DNA from: CAIUPE01 sp037131735
GTDB lineage: Bacteria > Pseudomonadota > Alphaproteobacteria > Rhizobiales > Beijerinckiaceae
DNA: 64,000 nt
Assembly: GCA_037131735.1 (NCBI GenBank)
Contig: JBAXQM010000002.1
Coordinates: forward strand, 62,001-126,000
Direction of reading: 5' to 3'
Made by a program: the position numbers and the translations under genes. Positions within the stretch are counted from its first letter, which is position 1, and every line of letters begins with the position of its first letter. Under the pieces are notes generated by a model. That model was not told the DNA's origin. It did not search any database and worked only from the letters and a program-made list of their open reading frames with translations. Of this stretch, positions 1 to 8,848 are shown piece by piece.

Positions 1-1
1 G

Positions 2-1660
2 ATCATCGGCATTGCGCAGACGGGCTCTGATCTCTCGCCCTGCAACCGCCATCATCTCGAATTGGCCAAGCGCGTGCGCGAAGGCATCACGGCCATGGGC
101 GGTGTCGCTTTTGAATTTCCGGTTCATCCGATTCAGGAAACCGGCAAACGGCCGACCGCCTCGCTTGATCGTAATCTCGCTTATCTCGGTCTTGTTGAAG
201 TGCTCTATGGCTACCCGCTCGATGGCGTGGTGCTGACAACTGGTTGCGATAAAACAACGCCGGCCTGCATCATGGCCGCAGCGACGGTGAACATCCCGGC
301 GATCGTGCTCTCGGGCGGGCCGATGCTGAATGGCTGGTATCATGGCGAACGCACGGGTTCGGGCACGGTTGTGTGGAAGAGCCGTGAGCGTTTGGCCTCC
401 GGTGAAATCGATTATGACGAGTTCATGGATATTGTTGCTTCGTCCGCGCCATCGGTTGGCCATTGCAACACGATGGGTACCGCTTCAACAATGAACTCGC
501 TTGCTGAAGCGCTCGGCATGACTCTCCCGGGTGGTGCGGCGATTCCGGCACCTTATCGCGAGCGCGGCCAGAATGCGTATGAAACGGGAAAACGTATTGT
601 CGAGATGGTGTGGGAAGATTTGAAACCTTCCGACATTCTGACACGCGAAGCGTTTGAAAACGCCATCGTCATCAATTCGGCGATTGGTGGTTCAACCAAT
701 GCCCCCATTCATATCAACGCGATTGCGCGCCATATTGGCGTGACGTTGAAAGTTGAAGATTGGCAAAAGCATGGACACAAGGTTCCGCTGCTTGTTAATT
801 TGCAGCCAGCCGGCAAATATCTTGGTGAGGAATATCACCGTGCTGGCGGCGTGCCCGCTGTTGTCAATGAGCTCATGAAGAAAAAACTCGTGCGCGAAAA
901 AGCCTTGACAGTGAACGGCAAAACCATTGGCGAGAATTGCAAGAAGACCAAGGTGATCGATTATGATGTGATTTATCCGATTGATAAACCACTCAAGAAA
1001 GATGCGGGCTTCCTTGTGCTTAAGGGCAATCTTTTTGATAGCGCGGTGATGAAGACCAGCGTTATTTCAGAAGAATTCCGCAAACGCTATCTTTCTAATC
1101 CGAAAGACCCTGATGCCTTTGAGGGCCGCGCCATCGTTTTCGAAGGACCGGAAGATTATCATCACCGTATTGATGATCCGAAGTTGAAGATTGATGAAAA
1201 CTGCATGCTCTTTATTCGCGGCACGGGCCCCATCGGTTATCCCGGTGCGGCGGAAGTTGTGAATATGCAGCCCCCTGCGGCGCTGATCAAAAAGGGCATT
1301 ACGGCCTTGCCATGCATCGGCGACGGTCGCCAGTCCGGCACATCGGGATCGCCTTCTATTTTGAACGCGTCGCCTGAGGCAGCCGCGAATGGTGGCCTTG
1401 CTTTGCTCAAGACGAATGATCGGGTGCGCATCGATTTGAAAAAGGGCACGGCCGATATTCTGATTTCGAAAGAAGATCTCGCCAAGCGTCGTGCCGATTT
1501 GATGAAACATGGCGGCTTCCAATATCCGGCAAGCCAAACGCCATGGCAGGAAATCCAGCGCGGTATGGTGGATCAATTGTCGGATGGCATGGTGTTGAAG
1601 CCCGCTGTGAAATATCAACGCGTCGCGCAAAAATTTGGCGTCGCCAGAGACAACCACTAA
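2..1660 (+). CDS. xylD: D-xylonate/L-arabonate-type dehydratase (IlvD/Edd family), 5'-truncated
   Basis: This is an Fe-S sugar-acid dehydratase that removes water from an aldonic acid to give the 2-keto-3-deoxy acid. The reading frame is open from base 2, so the N-terminus lies left of the window. A TTG at 62 is only an internal codon. The three cluster cysteines are visible in SPCN (codon at 41), GCDKTTP and GHCNTMGTAS. Motifs TGCDKTTPA, SGGPMLNGW, GGSTNA, NLFDSAVMK, GDGRQSGT and PSILNASPEAA match Caulobacter XylD far better than IlvD or Edd. The C-terminus ends in DNH, as in that subfamily. It leads a rightward run with an acetyltransferase, an SDR and a DenD-like dehydrogenase, which fits a non-phosphorylative pathway. 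The substrate could be xylonate, arabonate or a related acid. Confidence 0.88.
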   Translation: MIGIAQTGSDLSPCNRHHLELAKRVREGITAMGGVAFEFPVHPIQETGKRPTASLDRNLAYLGLVEVLYGYPLDGVVLTTGCDKTTPACIMAAATVNIPAIVLSGGPMLNGWYHGERTGSGTVVWKSRERLASGEIDYDEFMDIVASSAPSVGHCNTMGTASTMNSLAEALGMTLPGGAAIPAPYRERGQNAYETGKRIVEMVWEDLKPSDILTREAFENAIVINSAIGGSTNAPIHINAIARHIGVTLKVEDWQKHGHKVPLLVNLQPAGKYLGEEYHRAGGVPAVVNELMKKKLVREKALTVNGKTIGENCKKTKVIDYDVIYPIDKPLKKDAGFLVLKGNLFDSAVMKTSVISEEFRKRYLSNPKDPDAFEGRAIVFEGPEDYHHRIDDPKLKIDENCMLFIRGTGPIGYPGAAEVVNMQPPAALIKKGITALPCIGDGRQSGTSGSPSILNASPEAAANGGLALLKTNDRVRIDLKKGTADILISKEDLAKRRADLMKHGGFQYPASQTPWQEIQRGMVDQLSDGMVLKPAVKYQRVAQKFGVARDNH

Positions 1661-1681
1661 AGGTGAATTGCGAATACCACT

Positions 1682-1760
1682 CATCCTCATCCTGAGGAGC
1701 GCTGAAGGCGCGTCTCGAAGGATCCTTCGACACGCCGTGTTGCGGGTGCTCAGGATGAGG
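1682..1760. repeat. Interspersed palindromic (REP-like) element
   Basis: An imperfect palindrome fills the gap between the dehydratase and the GNAT gene. The arms CCTCATCCTGAG (1685-1696) and CTCAGGATGAGG (1749-1760) are perfectly complementary. A perfect 16-bp palindrome centred on GGATCC lies inside at 1715-1730. The wording CTCATCCTGAGGAGC...GTCTCGAAGGAT resembles the dispersed palindromes common in Bradyrhizobium and Rhodopseudomonas. There is no T-run, so it is not a classic terminator. Confidence 0.7.
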
Positions 1761-1828
1761 TTTGTGGGTTCAGAATTCGGATAGCAACCGTGGCTTCAAG
1801 ATTCTTTCATCGAATATCATAAATAAAA

Positions 1829-2548
1829 ATGACATCTTTCACACCTGCATCCGTTCCTGATCCTTCCACCGGTCTGCCGATTGGCGTTGAAACAGAGACA
1901 TATGCGGCGGCGCGGCCGGAACGCATCACAATTGACGGTCGCTATGTGCGCCTCGAGCCCCTTGATCCGTTGAAACATACGGATGATCTTTATGCCGCCT
2001 CGCATGGCGATGATAAACATGTGATCTGGCAATATTTGTTTGAACCCCCCTTCGCTGATCATGCCGCGTTCAAAGCGCATATCGAACGTAAGGCCGCGTC
2101 TGACGATCCGCTCTTTTACGCGATTATCGACAAAGCATCCGACAAAGCGGTCGGCTATGAGACCTTGATGCGGATCGATCCGACTCATCGCGTGATTGAA
2201 GTTGGTAACATCATGTATGGCACGCCGCTGCAGAAAACGCCGGCTGCATCCGAAGCGCAATATCTCTTGATGCGCTATGTGTTCGAAACACTCGGCTATC
2301 GCCGTTATGAGTGGAAATGTAATTCACTGAACGCACCTTCGCGTCGCGCGGCGGATCGGTTCGGTTTCACTTTCGAAGGAATTTTCCGCCAGCATATGAT
2401 GGTGCGCGGACGGAACCGTGATACCGCATGGTATTCCATTCTTGATACTGAATGGCCCAAGCAGAAGCGTGCCTTTGAAGCCTGGCTTGATCCAAACAAT
2501 TTCAATTCACAAGGCCGCCAGATTAAACGGCTCGATGATTTCAGATAA
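1829..2548 (+). CDS. GNAT acetyltransferase, RimJ/RimL type
   Basis: A 239-residue protein of the RimJ/RimL branch of acetyl-CoA-dependent N-acetyltransferases. The pattern RYVRLEPLDP near residue 40, the central strand IEVGNIMYG, and the C-terminal YRRYEWKCNSLNAPSRRAADRFGF followed by FEGIFRQH are typical of this branch, which acetylates amino groups of proteins or small molecules. The ATG at 1829 has only a weak ribosome-binding site. It lies among sugar-acid catabolic genes on the same strand, but a link to that pathway is inference. The substrate cannot be told. Confidence 0.8.
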   Translation: MTSFTPASVPDPSTGLPIGVETETYAAARPERITIDGRYVRLEPLDPLKHTDDLYAASHGDDKHVIWQYLFEPPFADHAAFKAHIERKAASDDPLFYAIIDKASDKAVGYETLMRIDPTHRVIEVGNIMYGTPLQKTPAASEAQYLLMRYVFETLGYRRYEWKCNSLNAPSRRAADRFGFTFEGIFRQHMMVRGRNRDTAWYSILDTEWPKQKRAFEAWLDPNNFNSQGRQIKRLDDFR

Positions 2549-2566
2549 CACAGGGAGAGTAGCGAG

Positions 2567-3313
2567 ATGAGCGATCGTTTGAAGGGAAAGACAGCCGTGA
2601 TCACGGCGGCGGGGCAAGGTATCGGCCGTGCGATTGCGGAATTTTTTGTCCGCGAAGGCGCGACAGTTCATGCAACCGATCGTGATCTCACAAAGCTCGA
2701 GGGATTGAAGGGTGCCCATCTTGCAGCGCTTGATGTCATGTCGAGCGAGGCGGTAAACGCGTTCGCCGCAAAGACAGGTGCCATTGATGTACTCGTCAAT
2801 GCTGCAGGATTTGTACATCACGGCAGTGTGCTTGAATGCGACGATGATGCATGGGATTTCTCGATGGATTTGAATGTTAAATCCATGCATCGCACGATCA
2901 AAGCGTTCGTACCGGGCATGCTCGCCAAGGGCAAAGGCTCGATTGTGAATATCGCGTCGGGCGCAGGCTCCGTGCGCGGCATCCCGAACCGCTATGTATA
3001 TGGCGCATCGAAAGCGGCGGTGATTGGCCTTACAAAGGCGGTGGCTGCTGACTTCATCAAGAAGGGCATTCGCGCTAACGCCATTTGCCCCGGCACGATT
3101 CAATCGCCATCACTTGATGAACGCATTGCGACGCTCGCAAAGTCACAAGGCATCAGTGAGAAGGACGCGCGGCAGATGTTTATTGATCGTCAGCCCATGG
3201 GCCGTTTGGGCAACGCCGAAGAGATGGCGTGGCTCGCTGTATATCTGGCATCAGATGAATCAAGCTACACAACAGGCCAAATTCACTTGGCCGATGGCGG
3301 CTTTGCGCTTTAA
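2567..3313 (+). CDS. SDR-family oxidoreductase (2-keto-3-deoxy-L-fuconate dehydrogenase-like)
   Basis: A classical short-chain dehydrogenase of 248 residues. The NAD(P) motif TAAGQGIGRAIA is near residue 14, the NAAG motif near residue 77, the catalytic Ser sits in VNIASGAGS and the YxxxK pair in YGASKAAV. The C-terminus LADGGFAL is typical. The closest remembered relatives are the BDH2/DHRS6-like group, which includes 2-keto-3-deoxy-L-fuconate dehydrogenases. An NAD-dependent oxidation of the keto-deoxy acid made by the upstream dehydratase would fit, but this is inferred from context. A GGGAG sits upstream of the ATG, and the gene follows the GNAT by 18 bp. Confidence 0.85.
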   Translation: MSDRLKGKTAVITAAGQGIGRAIAEFFVREGATVHATDRDLTKLEGLKGAHLAALDVMSSEAVNAFAAKTGAIDVLVNAAGFVHHGSVLECDDDAWDFSMDLNVKSMHRTIKAFVPGMLAKGKGSIVNIASGAGSVRGIPNRYVYGASKAAVIGLTKAVAADFIKKGIRANAICPGTIQSPSLDERIATLAKSQGISEKDARQMFIDRQPMGRLGNAEEMAWLAVYLASDESSYTTGQIHLADGGFAL

Positions 3314-3331
3314 TTAGAAGGATTAATTCAA

Positions 3332-4312
3332 ATGCATATTCTCATTATCGGCGCCGCTGGCATGGTCGGCCGTAAATTGGCGGAACGTCTTGCAAAAGAC
3401 GGTCATCTCGGCGGGCGTGAAATTACAAAAGCCACTTTGCATGATGTGGTTGAGCCTTCAGCACCAGCAGGTGCAAAATTCGCATCGACGACATTGGCGT
3501 CTGATTTCTCTTTGCCCGGTGAAACCGCAAAACTCGTTGCCGGTCGGCCTGATGTAATTTTCCATTTGGCAGCGATTGTGTCGGGTGAAGCGGAGCAGGA
3601 TTTCGATAAAGGCTACCGCATCAATCTCGATGGCACGATGCAACTTTTCGCGGCCATCCGCGCGATTGGTGGCGGCTATAAGCCCCGTATTGTATTTACA
3701 TCGTCAATCGCCGTCTTCGGCGCGCCGTTCCCCGAGGCGATTGGTGATGAGTTCTTCACCACGCCGCTTACGTCTTACGGCACACAGAAGGCTATCGGCG
3801 AATTGCTCTTGTCCGATTATTCGCGCAAAGGCTTTTTTGATGGCATCGGCATTCGTCTGCCAACGATTTGTGTGCGTCCGGGCACACCGAACAAAGCCGC
3901 GTCGGGCTTTTTCTCGAACATTATTCGTGAGCCGCTTGCGGGCCATGAAGCTGTTTTGCCTGTGGCGGAAACAGTTCGTCATTGGCATGCCAGCCCGCGC
4001 TCGGCTGTGGGCTTCTTGCTTCATGCTGCCACCATGGACACAACGCTTTTGGGCTGGCGTCGCAATCTCTCGATGCCCGGCCTTTCAGTGACGGTGGGCG
4101 AGCAAATTGAAGCGCTCCGTAAAGTGGCTGGTGATAAGGTTGTCGCGCGCATCAAGCATGTGCCTGATCAAACGATCATCAAAATCGTTGAAGGCTGGCC
4201 GATGAATTTCGACACGAAACGCGCGCGGTCTTTAGGCTTCACATCTGAAGCGACCTTTGAAGAGATTATCCGCGTTCATATCGAGGATGAACTTCACGGC
4301 AAAATCGCTTAA
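3332..4312 (+). CDS. denD: NAD-dependent epimerase/dehydratase, D-erythronate dehydrogenase (DenD)-like
   Basis: An extended SDR of 326 residues beginning with the Rossmann motif IIGAAGMVGRKLAERL. VIFHLAAIVSGEAEQDF, FTSSIAVFG and the catalytic YGTQKAIGE (YxxxK) follow. The RLPTICVRPG and GFFSNIIREPL segments are characteristic of the DenD-like group, which oxidises D-erythronate to 2-oxo-D-erythronate in tetronate degradation. AGAAGG precedes the ATG by 9-10 bp, and the SDR upstream ends 18 bp away, so the genes are probably one transcript. The usual tetronate partners (kinase, isomerase, aldolase) are not in the window, so the true substrate is uncertain. Confidence 0.78.
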   Translation: MHILIIGAAGMVGRKLAERLAKDGHLGGREITKATLHDVVEPSAPAGAKFASTTLASDFSLPGETAKLVAGRPDVIFHLAAIVSGEAEQDFDKGYRINLDGTMQLFAAIRAIGGGYKPRIVFTSSIAVFGAPFPEAIGDEFFTTPLTSYGTQKAIGELLLSDYSRKGFFDGIGIRLPTICVRPGTPNKAASGFFSNIIREPLAGHEAVLPVAETVRHWHASPRSAVGFLLHAATMDTTLLGWRRNLSMPGLSVTVGEQIEALRKVAGDKVVARIKHVPDQTIIKIVEGWPMNFDTKRARSLGFTSEATFEEIIRVHIEDELHGKIA

Positions 4313-4341
4313 ACCGCGATTGCATTTAGATGAGATCAAGG

Positions 4342-4371
4342 CCGGCGCGTTATCCACGCGCCGGTTTTTTT
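4342..4371. terminator. Intrinsic terminator between convergent genes
   Basis: The stem CCGGCGCG / CGCGCCGG (8 bp, 7-nt loop) is followed by a run of seven T on the + strand. It sits 29 bp after the denD-like gene and directly abuts the stop codon of the oppositely oriented hydroxyacid dehydrogenase, so it ends the sugar-acid transcript. Confidence 0.85.
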
Positions 4372-4372
4372 A

Positions 4373-5341
4373 TCACCAGCTTTTGAAGGGCGTTTCAGCA
4401 ACTGGTGTGAGGGGATGTTTATCTGAAAGATAAGCGACCACATTATCCACAACCAGTTGCCCCATAAGATTGCGCGTGTGGATCGATGCTGATCCTACAT
4501 GCGGTAGAAGCACCGCATTATCGCATGCGATCAGATCAGCAGGCACATGCGGTTCATTTTCAAATACGTCGAGTCCCGCGGCGAATATTGTTTTGTTCTG
4601 GAGCGCTTTGGCGAGAGCCGCTTCATCAACCACACTGCCGCGGCCGATATTGATCAGAACGCCTTGCGGACCAAGCGCCTGCAACACGTCAGCATTGATG
4701 ATATGTCTTGTTGATGCGCCACCGGGTGCGACGCTCATTAGAATATCAACATCCTTCGCCATCTCGATAAGTGACGCATAATAGCGATAGGGCACATCGT
4801 CTTGCTTGCTACGTCCATGATAGACAATGGATAGGCCGAAGGCCTCACAACGTGCCGCAATCGCTTTGCCGATACGGCCGAGTGCCAGAATACCGATGGT
4901 CTTTCCGCGCATCGTATTGGCGGTGAGAGGATAGGGGCCTTTATTGACCCAGTGCCCCGCACGAAGCCAACGTTCTGATTGCGGCAATTCGCGCATGGTC
5001 ATGAGAAGAAGGCCCAAGGCCGTGTCAGCGACTTCTTCGGTCAACACATCCGGTGTGTTGGTGACGATGATTCCGTTTTGTCCGGCCCATTTCGCATCGA
5101 CCGTGTCATAGCCCACACCAAAATTTGCAACGAGCTTCAAATTCGGGAATCGCGACATATAGGCGCCATCCACCGCAATATGGGCGCCGGTGGCGATGGC
5201 GCCAATCTCGTTGGCATGTCCGGCCAGAAACGCCTCGGGGTCGCTTTGCTCCCAAAGGCAATGCAATTTGCCCGTTGCGCGCAGTCCGTCGATAATCATG
5301 GGCATCATGCGGGTGGGGGCCAGAATGCCGGTCGCTTTCAT
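4373..5341 (-). CDS. D-isomer-specific 2-hydroxyacid dehydrogenase
   Basis: A 322-residue NAD(P)-dependent dehydrogenase of the glyoxylate/hydroxypyruvate reductase (GhrB-like) type. The open frame extends to 5596, but homology starts at the Met encoded at 5341 (MKATGILAP), so the shorter start is chosen. The substrate-binding VANFGVGYDTVD, the cofactor motif LALGRIGKAIAARC and the catalytic Arg (NIGRGSVVDE), Glu (FENEPHVP) and His (LLPHVGSAS) are all present. It is divergent from the beta-hydroxyacid dehydrogenase at 5501. Both may handle glycolaldehyde, glyoxylate or tartronate-type products of the sugar-acid route, which is inferred. Confidence 0.87.
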   Translation of the reverse strand: MKATGILAPTRMMPMIIDGLRATGKLHCLWEQSDPEAFLAGHANEIGAIATGAHIAVDGAYMSRFPNLKLVANFGVGYDTVDAKWAGQNGIIVTNTPDVLTEEVADTALGLLLMTMRELPQSERWLRAGHWVNKGPYPLTANTMRGKTIGILALGRIGKAIAARCEAFGLSIVYHGRSKQDDVPYRYYASLIEMAKDVDILMSVAPGGASTRHIINADVLQALGPQGVLINIGRGSVVDEAALAKALQNKTIFAAGLDVFENEPHVPADLIACDNAVLLPHVGSASIHTRNLMGQLVVDNVVAYLSDKHPLTPVAETPFKSW

Positions 5342-5500
5342 ATTGGGCGTACTCCCGAGGGGCTGCGGTTCGAATGAGTGTCCGAATCCGTTTGTTCTTT
5401 GTCCTCTGCATATGACCAATTCTTGATTTTCGTGCAATGCGGTTGGAAAGTGGTTCCCGGGGAGGCTGCCGTACCGGCGGTCACGAACAGGACAAAAATA

Positions 5501-6403
5501 ATGGAAAAGATCGGCTTTATCGGCCTTGGCTATATGGGCCATGGCATGGCGAAAAATATCGTGGAAAAGGGGTATGAGCTGACGGTTGTCGGCCATCGTA
5601 ACCGCGCGCCGATTGAGGACGTAGTGAAACGCGGCGCTAAAGAAGCGAAATCAATCCCTGAACTCGCCCGCGCTTCAACGATTGTTTTTCTTTGTGTGAC
5701 GGGTTCGAAAGAAGTTGAAGCCGTTATTCTTGGCGAGAATGGATTGGTCCAGCATTTGGCGGCGGGTTCCATCATTGTCGACACATCAACATCTGATCCT
5801 GTCTCGACCATGAAGCTTTATGCGGAATGCGCCGCGCGCGGTATCACGCTTGTGGACGCGCCTTTGAGCCGCACACCGAAAGAAGCGTGGGAAGGTACGC
5901 TCGACACAATGGTTGGCGCGACGGATGAGATATTTGCGCGCGTGAAACCTGTCATGGAAAAATGGGCCGGACGTGTCATTCATGTTGGCGGACCGGGCGA
6001 TGGGCACCGCATGAAACTCGTCAATAACTTCTTGTCATTGGGTTACGCGGCGCTTTATTCAGAAGCATTGGTTGTTGCACGCAAAGTGGGTATCTCGCCG
6101 GATCGTTTTGATAGTGTCATTCGTGGTGGTCGTATGGATTGCGGATTCTATCAAACCTTTATGAAATATACTTTGGAACGCGATATCAACGCGCATAAAT
6201 TTACGCTCGCGAATGCCTATAAAGACACACGCTATCTTGAATCCATGGCGGATGATGCGGGTGTTTCAAACCCGCTCGGCAATGCGATTAAAAACATTTA
6301 TACGATGGCGGTTAATCAGGGTCGTGGTGATGATTTCGTGCCGATGCTTGGTGATTATGTTGCCGAGCTGAATGGCACGAAGCTTGGCGAAAAACCGAAG
6401 TGA
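5501..6403 (+). CDS. NAD(P)-dependent beta-hydroxyacid dehydrogenase (6PGDH-like superfamily)
   Basis: A 300-residue member of the 3-hydroxyisobutyrate / tartronate semialdehyde reductase superfamily. The start at 5501 gives the dinucleotide motif IGFIGLGYMGHGMAKN right at the N-terminus; the open frame begins earlier at 5378, but that part has no family character. Other signatures are VDTSTSDPV, DAPLSRTPKEA (substrate loop), GGPGDGHRMKLVNNF (catalytic Lys) and the helical C-terminal domain. The 159-bp gap to the divergent gene at 5341 must hold both promoters. Garr-type tartronate semialdehyde reductase is the leading role, but 3-hydroxyisobutyrate or sulfolactaldehyde relatives are also possible. 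Confidence 0.85.
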   Translation: MEKIGFIGLGYMGHGMAKNIVEKGYELTVVGHRNRAPIEDVVKRGAKEAKSIPELARASTIVFLCVTGSKEVEAVILGENGLVQHLAAGSIIVDTSTSDPVSTMKLYAECAARGITLVDAPLSRTPKEAWEGTLDTMVGATDEIFARVKPVMEKWAGRVIHVGGPGDGHRMKLVNNFLSLGYAALYSEALVVARKVGISPDRFDSVIRGGRMDCGFYQTFMKYTLERDINAHKFTLANAYKDTRYLESMADDAGVSNPLGNAIKNIYTMAVNQGRGDDFVPMLGDYVAELNGTKLGEKPK

Positions 6404-6422
6404 ATTCGCTTTAAATCTCGTT

Positions 6423-7328
6423 TTAAAGAGCCTGTTTTGAAAATCCGCGGCTTTCCTGAAAAATCAGATAAAGCCCGGATAAAATGATAATGACGCCGCC
6501 TGCGATTGTGAATGAGTCAGGCACGTCGCCGAAGACGAGATAACCTGAAAGCGTCATCCAGCCGAGTTGCGTATACATGAAGGGCGACAGCACATAGGCT
6601 GGCGCATAGCGATAGGCTTTAATCAAAAAGAAATGACCTACAGCACCAAACAGGCCGGTGCAAAGCATGAGGCCCCAGGTTAAAAGATCAGGCGGCGTTT
6701 CCCAAAAAAAGGGTAAGCCGAATGACAGAACAAGTGCGCCCACTAGACCTGAATAAACGAGTGTTGTTTCAGTTTGATCATAGCCCGCGAGATGACGCGT
6801 CATGAGCGCATAAGCGGCATAACAACACATTCCCAGAATTGAGAGAATGGCAATCGGGTGGATGCCGCCAAAGCCCGGCCGCGTAACCGCAATGACTCCG
6901 AGAAAGCCAATGCCGATCGCGATGAAACGATCGCGCGGTACACGCTCCCCTAAAACGGGACCACTCAATGCCGATACGAGCAACGGTGTCGCGAGGGCAA
7001 TCGTTGTTGTTTGCGCGAGCTGGAGATAATTTAACGCCACAAAATTTGCGAGCGTTGACCCTAAAAGAAGAAGAGAACGAATAATCTGCACGTGCGGCTT
7101 TTTCGTCACGAGCACGCCCGGCCGCGTCCAAGGATTGATGACGGTCAAGACAATGAAGACGCTGAATGTATAGCGCGCCCAAACCACTTGAATGGTGGGA
7201 ATCGAATGGTTCAACCATTTGGCAGTCGTATCAAGGCCTGTGAAACAGATAAAAGTCAGGCATATCAGACCAATACCAATCAGGCGGTCGATTTTTTGAT
7301 CACGCGGTGGGAGCTCGGCAGGAGACAT
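6423..7328 (-). CDS. DMT-superfamily transporter (EamA domain)
   Basis: A 301-residue integral membrane protein with about ten hydrophobic segments in two EamA halves. The first is near residues 15-140 (TTAKWLNHS, VVWARYTFS, ALNYLQLAQTT) and the second near 150-290 (ILGMCCYAAYALMTRHLAG, YVLSPFMYTQLGWMTLSGYLVFGDVP). This architecture belongs to the drug/metabolite exporter family, whose members export amino acids, nucleosides or other metabolites. The gene converges on the dehydrogenase at 5501-6403, with only about 19 bp between them. Its substrate cannot be read from the sequence. Confidence 0.85.
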   Translation of the reverse strand: MSPAELPPRDQKIDRLIGIGLICLTFICFTGLDTTAKWLNHSIPTIQVVWARYTFSVFIVLTVINPWTRPGVLVTKKPHVQIIRSLLLLGSTLANFVALNYLQLAQTTTIALATPLLVSALSGPVLGERVPRDRFIAIGIGFLGVIAVTRPGFGGIHPIAILSILGMCCYAAYALMTRHLAGYDQTETTLVYSGLVGALVLSFGLPFFWETPPDLLTWGLMLCTGLFGAVGHFFLIKAYRYAPAYVLSPFMYTQLGWMTLSGYLVFGDVPDSFTIAGGVIIILSGLYLIFQESRGFSKQAL

Positions 7329-7482
7329 TTACAATTTCAACTGAGGATCACGCCGACGGTGATAGCGAGTGATGCCCCTTTTGAGCACCCCTGTTTACAC
7401 AACGCCCCGTTGCAGCTTTGTCACAACTTCGCGATAGTTCGGGCTCTATGGGGTAGGTATGGGGTTAAGGGGTGTTGAGAGG

Positions 7483-8811
7483 ATGACGAGGAACCAAAGC
7501 CCAGGCGTCACCGCAGAGACAGGCGCGCTTGCGAAGACATGGTTCAAGATTGGGTGTCTGTCCTTTGGCGGCGCGGCGGCACAAATCGCATTGCTTCATC
7601 GTGAATTTGTCGAAAAGCGGCGGTTGATTGACGAGCGCTCATTTCTCCATGCGCTCAATCTTTGCATGCTTTTGCCGGGCCCCGAAGCACAGCAACTCGC
7701 GACCTATATCGGATGGCGTTTGTCTGGCGTGCGCGGCGGTATTCTCGCTGGGAGTCTTTTTGTTTTACCCGGCGCGCTTGTGATGCTCGGGCTCTCTATT
7801 GTCTATGCGTATTTCGGCGCGCATCCATCAATCACAACGCTCTTTCTTGGTTTGAAATGCGCAGTGCTCTCGTTAATCATTCATGCAGCTATTCGTCTTT
7901 CGCGTCGCGCGTTCAAGACGTTTGCGTCTTTTGTGTTAGCGCTTATCGCCTTTTTTGTGATGGCGCTGACAACACTTCCCTTTCCCTTGATCATTCTTGC
8001 CGCAGCTTTAATGGCGTTTGTTCTCAATCCATTTTGGCCTACGTTATTTGGTTCGCATGATATGCAAGGTCAAATTCCTCTAGCGCCCATCAACTGGAAT
8101 GAAATTTTTAAATCAACTACGCTGTGGTTGATTATTTGGTTTGTTCCACTCGCTATACTGGCTCTCGCTCTGGGCATTGATCATCGCTTGGTCGATATCG
8201 GATTGTATTTTGCAAAGCTTGCGAGCCTTAGTTTTGGTGGCGCCTATGCGCTTCTCGCCTGGCTGGCGCAGACAGCTGTAGAAACAAAATCATGGCTTTC
8301 GTCTTTTGAGATGGCTGACGGATTGGGTCTTGCAGAAACAACACCAGGGCCGACAATTCTTGTTACTGAATTTGTAGGCTTCCTCGCAGCGTTCCGCACA
8401 CCTGATCCGCTTCATCCGTTAATCGCGGGATGTCTTGGGGCGGCACTGACGGTTTGGATGACATTTGCGCCCAGCTTTCTTTTTATCTTTGCAGGCGCGC
8501 CTTTATTCGAGCATATGCGATCCTATCCGCGCCTGAGTGCTGCATTTAAGGCGATCACATCTGTGATTGTGGGCGTCATTGCATGGGTCGGCGTTTGGTT
8601 TGCGCTTCATCTCTTCTTCGCGTCCGTTACCCTTTCTGAAAACGGGTTGCTCCGGCTTCCGCTGGTGTCCTGGGACTCTTTTCAGCCTGAGGCAGCAGGG
8701 CTTTCCGCGCTCGCGGCCGTGATGTTTTTCATCCTGCGATTGCCTCTTGGTGTGGTTCTTGTGCTAACCATTCTGGCAGGATTTGGCGTTCAAACCTTGG
8801 GCCTTTCTTGA
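7483..8811 (+). CDS. chrA: Chromate transporter ChrA, two-domain type
   Basis: A 442-residue CHR-family protein with two homologous halves. The first has KIGCLSFGGAAAQIALLHREF, the MLLPGPEAQQLATYIGWRL segment and GGILAGSLFVLPG. The second has LASLSFGGAYALLAWLAQ and LAETTPGPTILVTEFVGFLAAF. Both GGA-x-A and PGP signatures are intact, so this is a full-length long-chain ChrA that exports chromate by a proton-coupled route. An upstream in-frame ATG at 7459 is also possible; 7483 is preferred because it is preceded by a GAGAGG. No chrB regulator is present nearby. Chromate specificity is known of the family, not shown here. Confidence 0.87.
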   Translation: MTRNQSPGVTAETGALAKTWFKIGCLSFGGAAAQIALLHREFVEKRRLIDERSFLHALNLCMLLPGPEAQQLATYIGWRLSGVRGGILAGSLFVLPGALVMLGLSIVYAYFGAHPSITTLFLGLKCAVLSLIIHAAIRLSRRAFKTFASFVLALIAFFVMALTTLPFPLIILAAALMAFVLNPFWPTLFGSHDMQGQIPLAPINWNEIFKSTTLWLIIWFVPLAILALALGIDHRLVDIGLYFAKLASLSFGGAYALLAWLAQTAVETKSWLSSFEMADGLGLAETTPGPTILVTEFVGFLAAFRTPDPLHPLIAGCLGAALTVWMTFAPSFLFIFAGAPLFEHMRSYPRLSAAFKAITSVIVGVIAWVGVWFALHLFFASVTLSENGLLRLPLVSWDSFQPEAAGLSALAAVMFFILRLPLGVVLVLTILAGFGVQTLGLS

Positions 8812-8848
8812 AGGAGAAGGGCTCGGTTAAGAGTTAAGGGAGATGACG

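Noticed and set aside
1067..1690. 207-residue frame antisense to the dehydratase
   Set aside because: Shadow of the dehydratase codon pattern; no signature, no ribosome site, and a composition rich in Arg and Cys.
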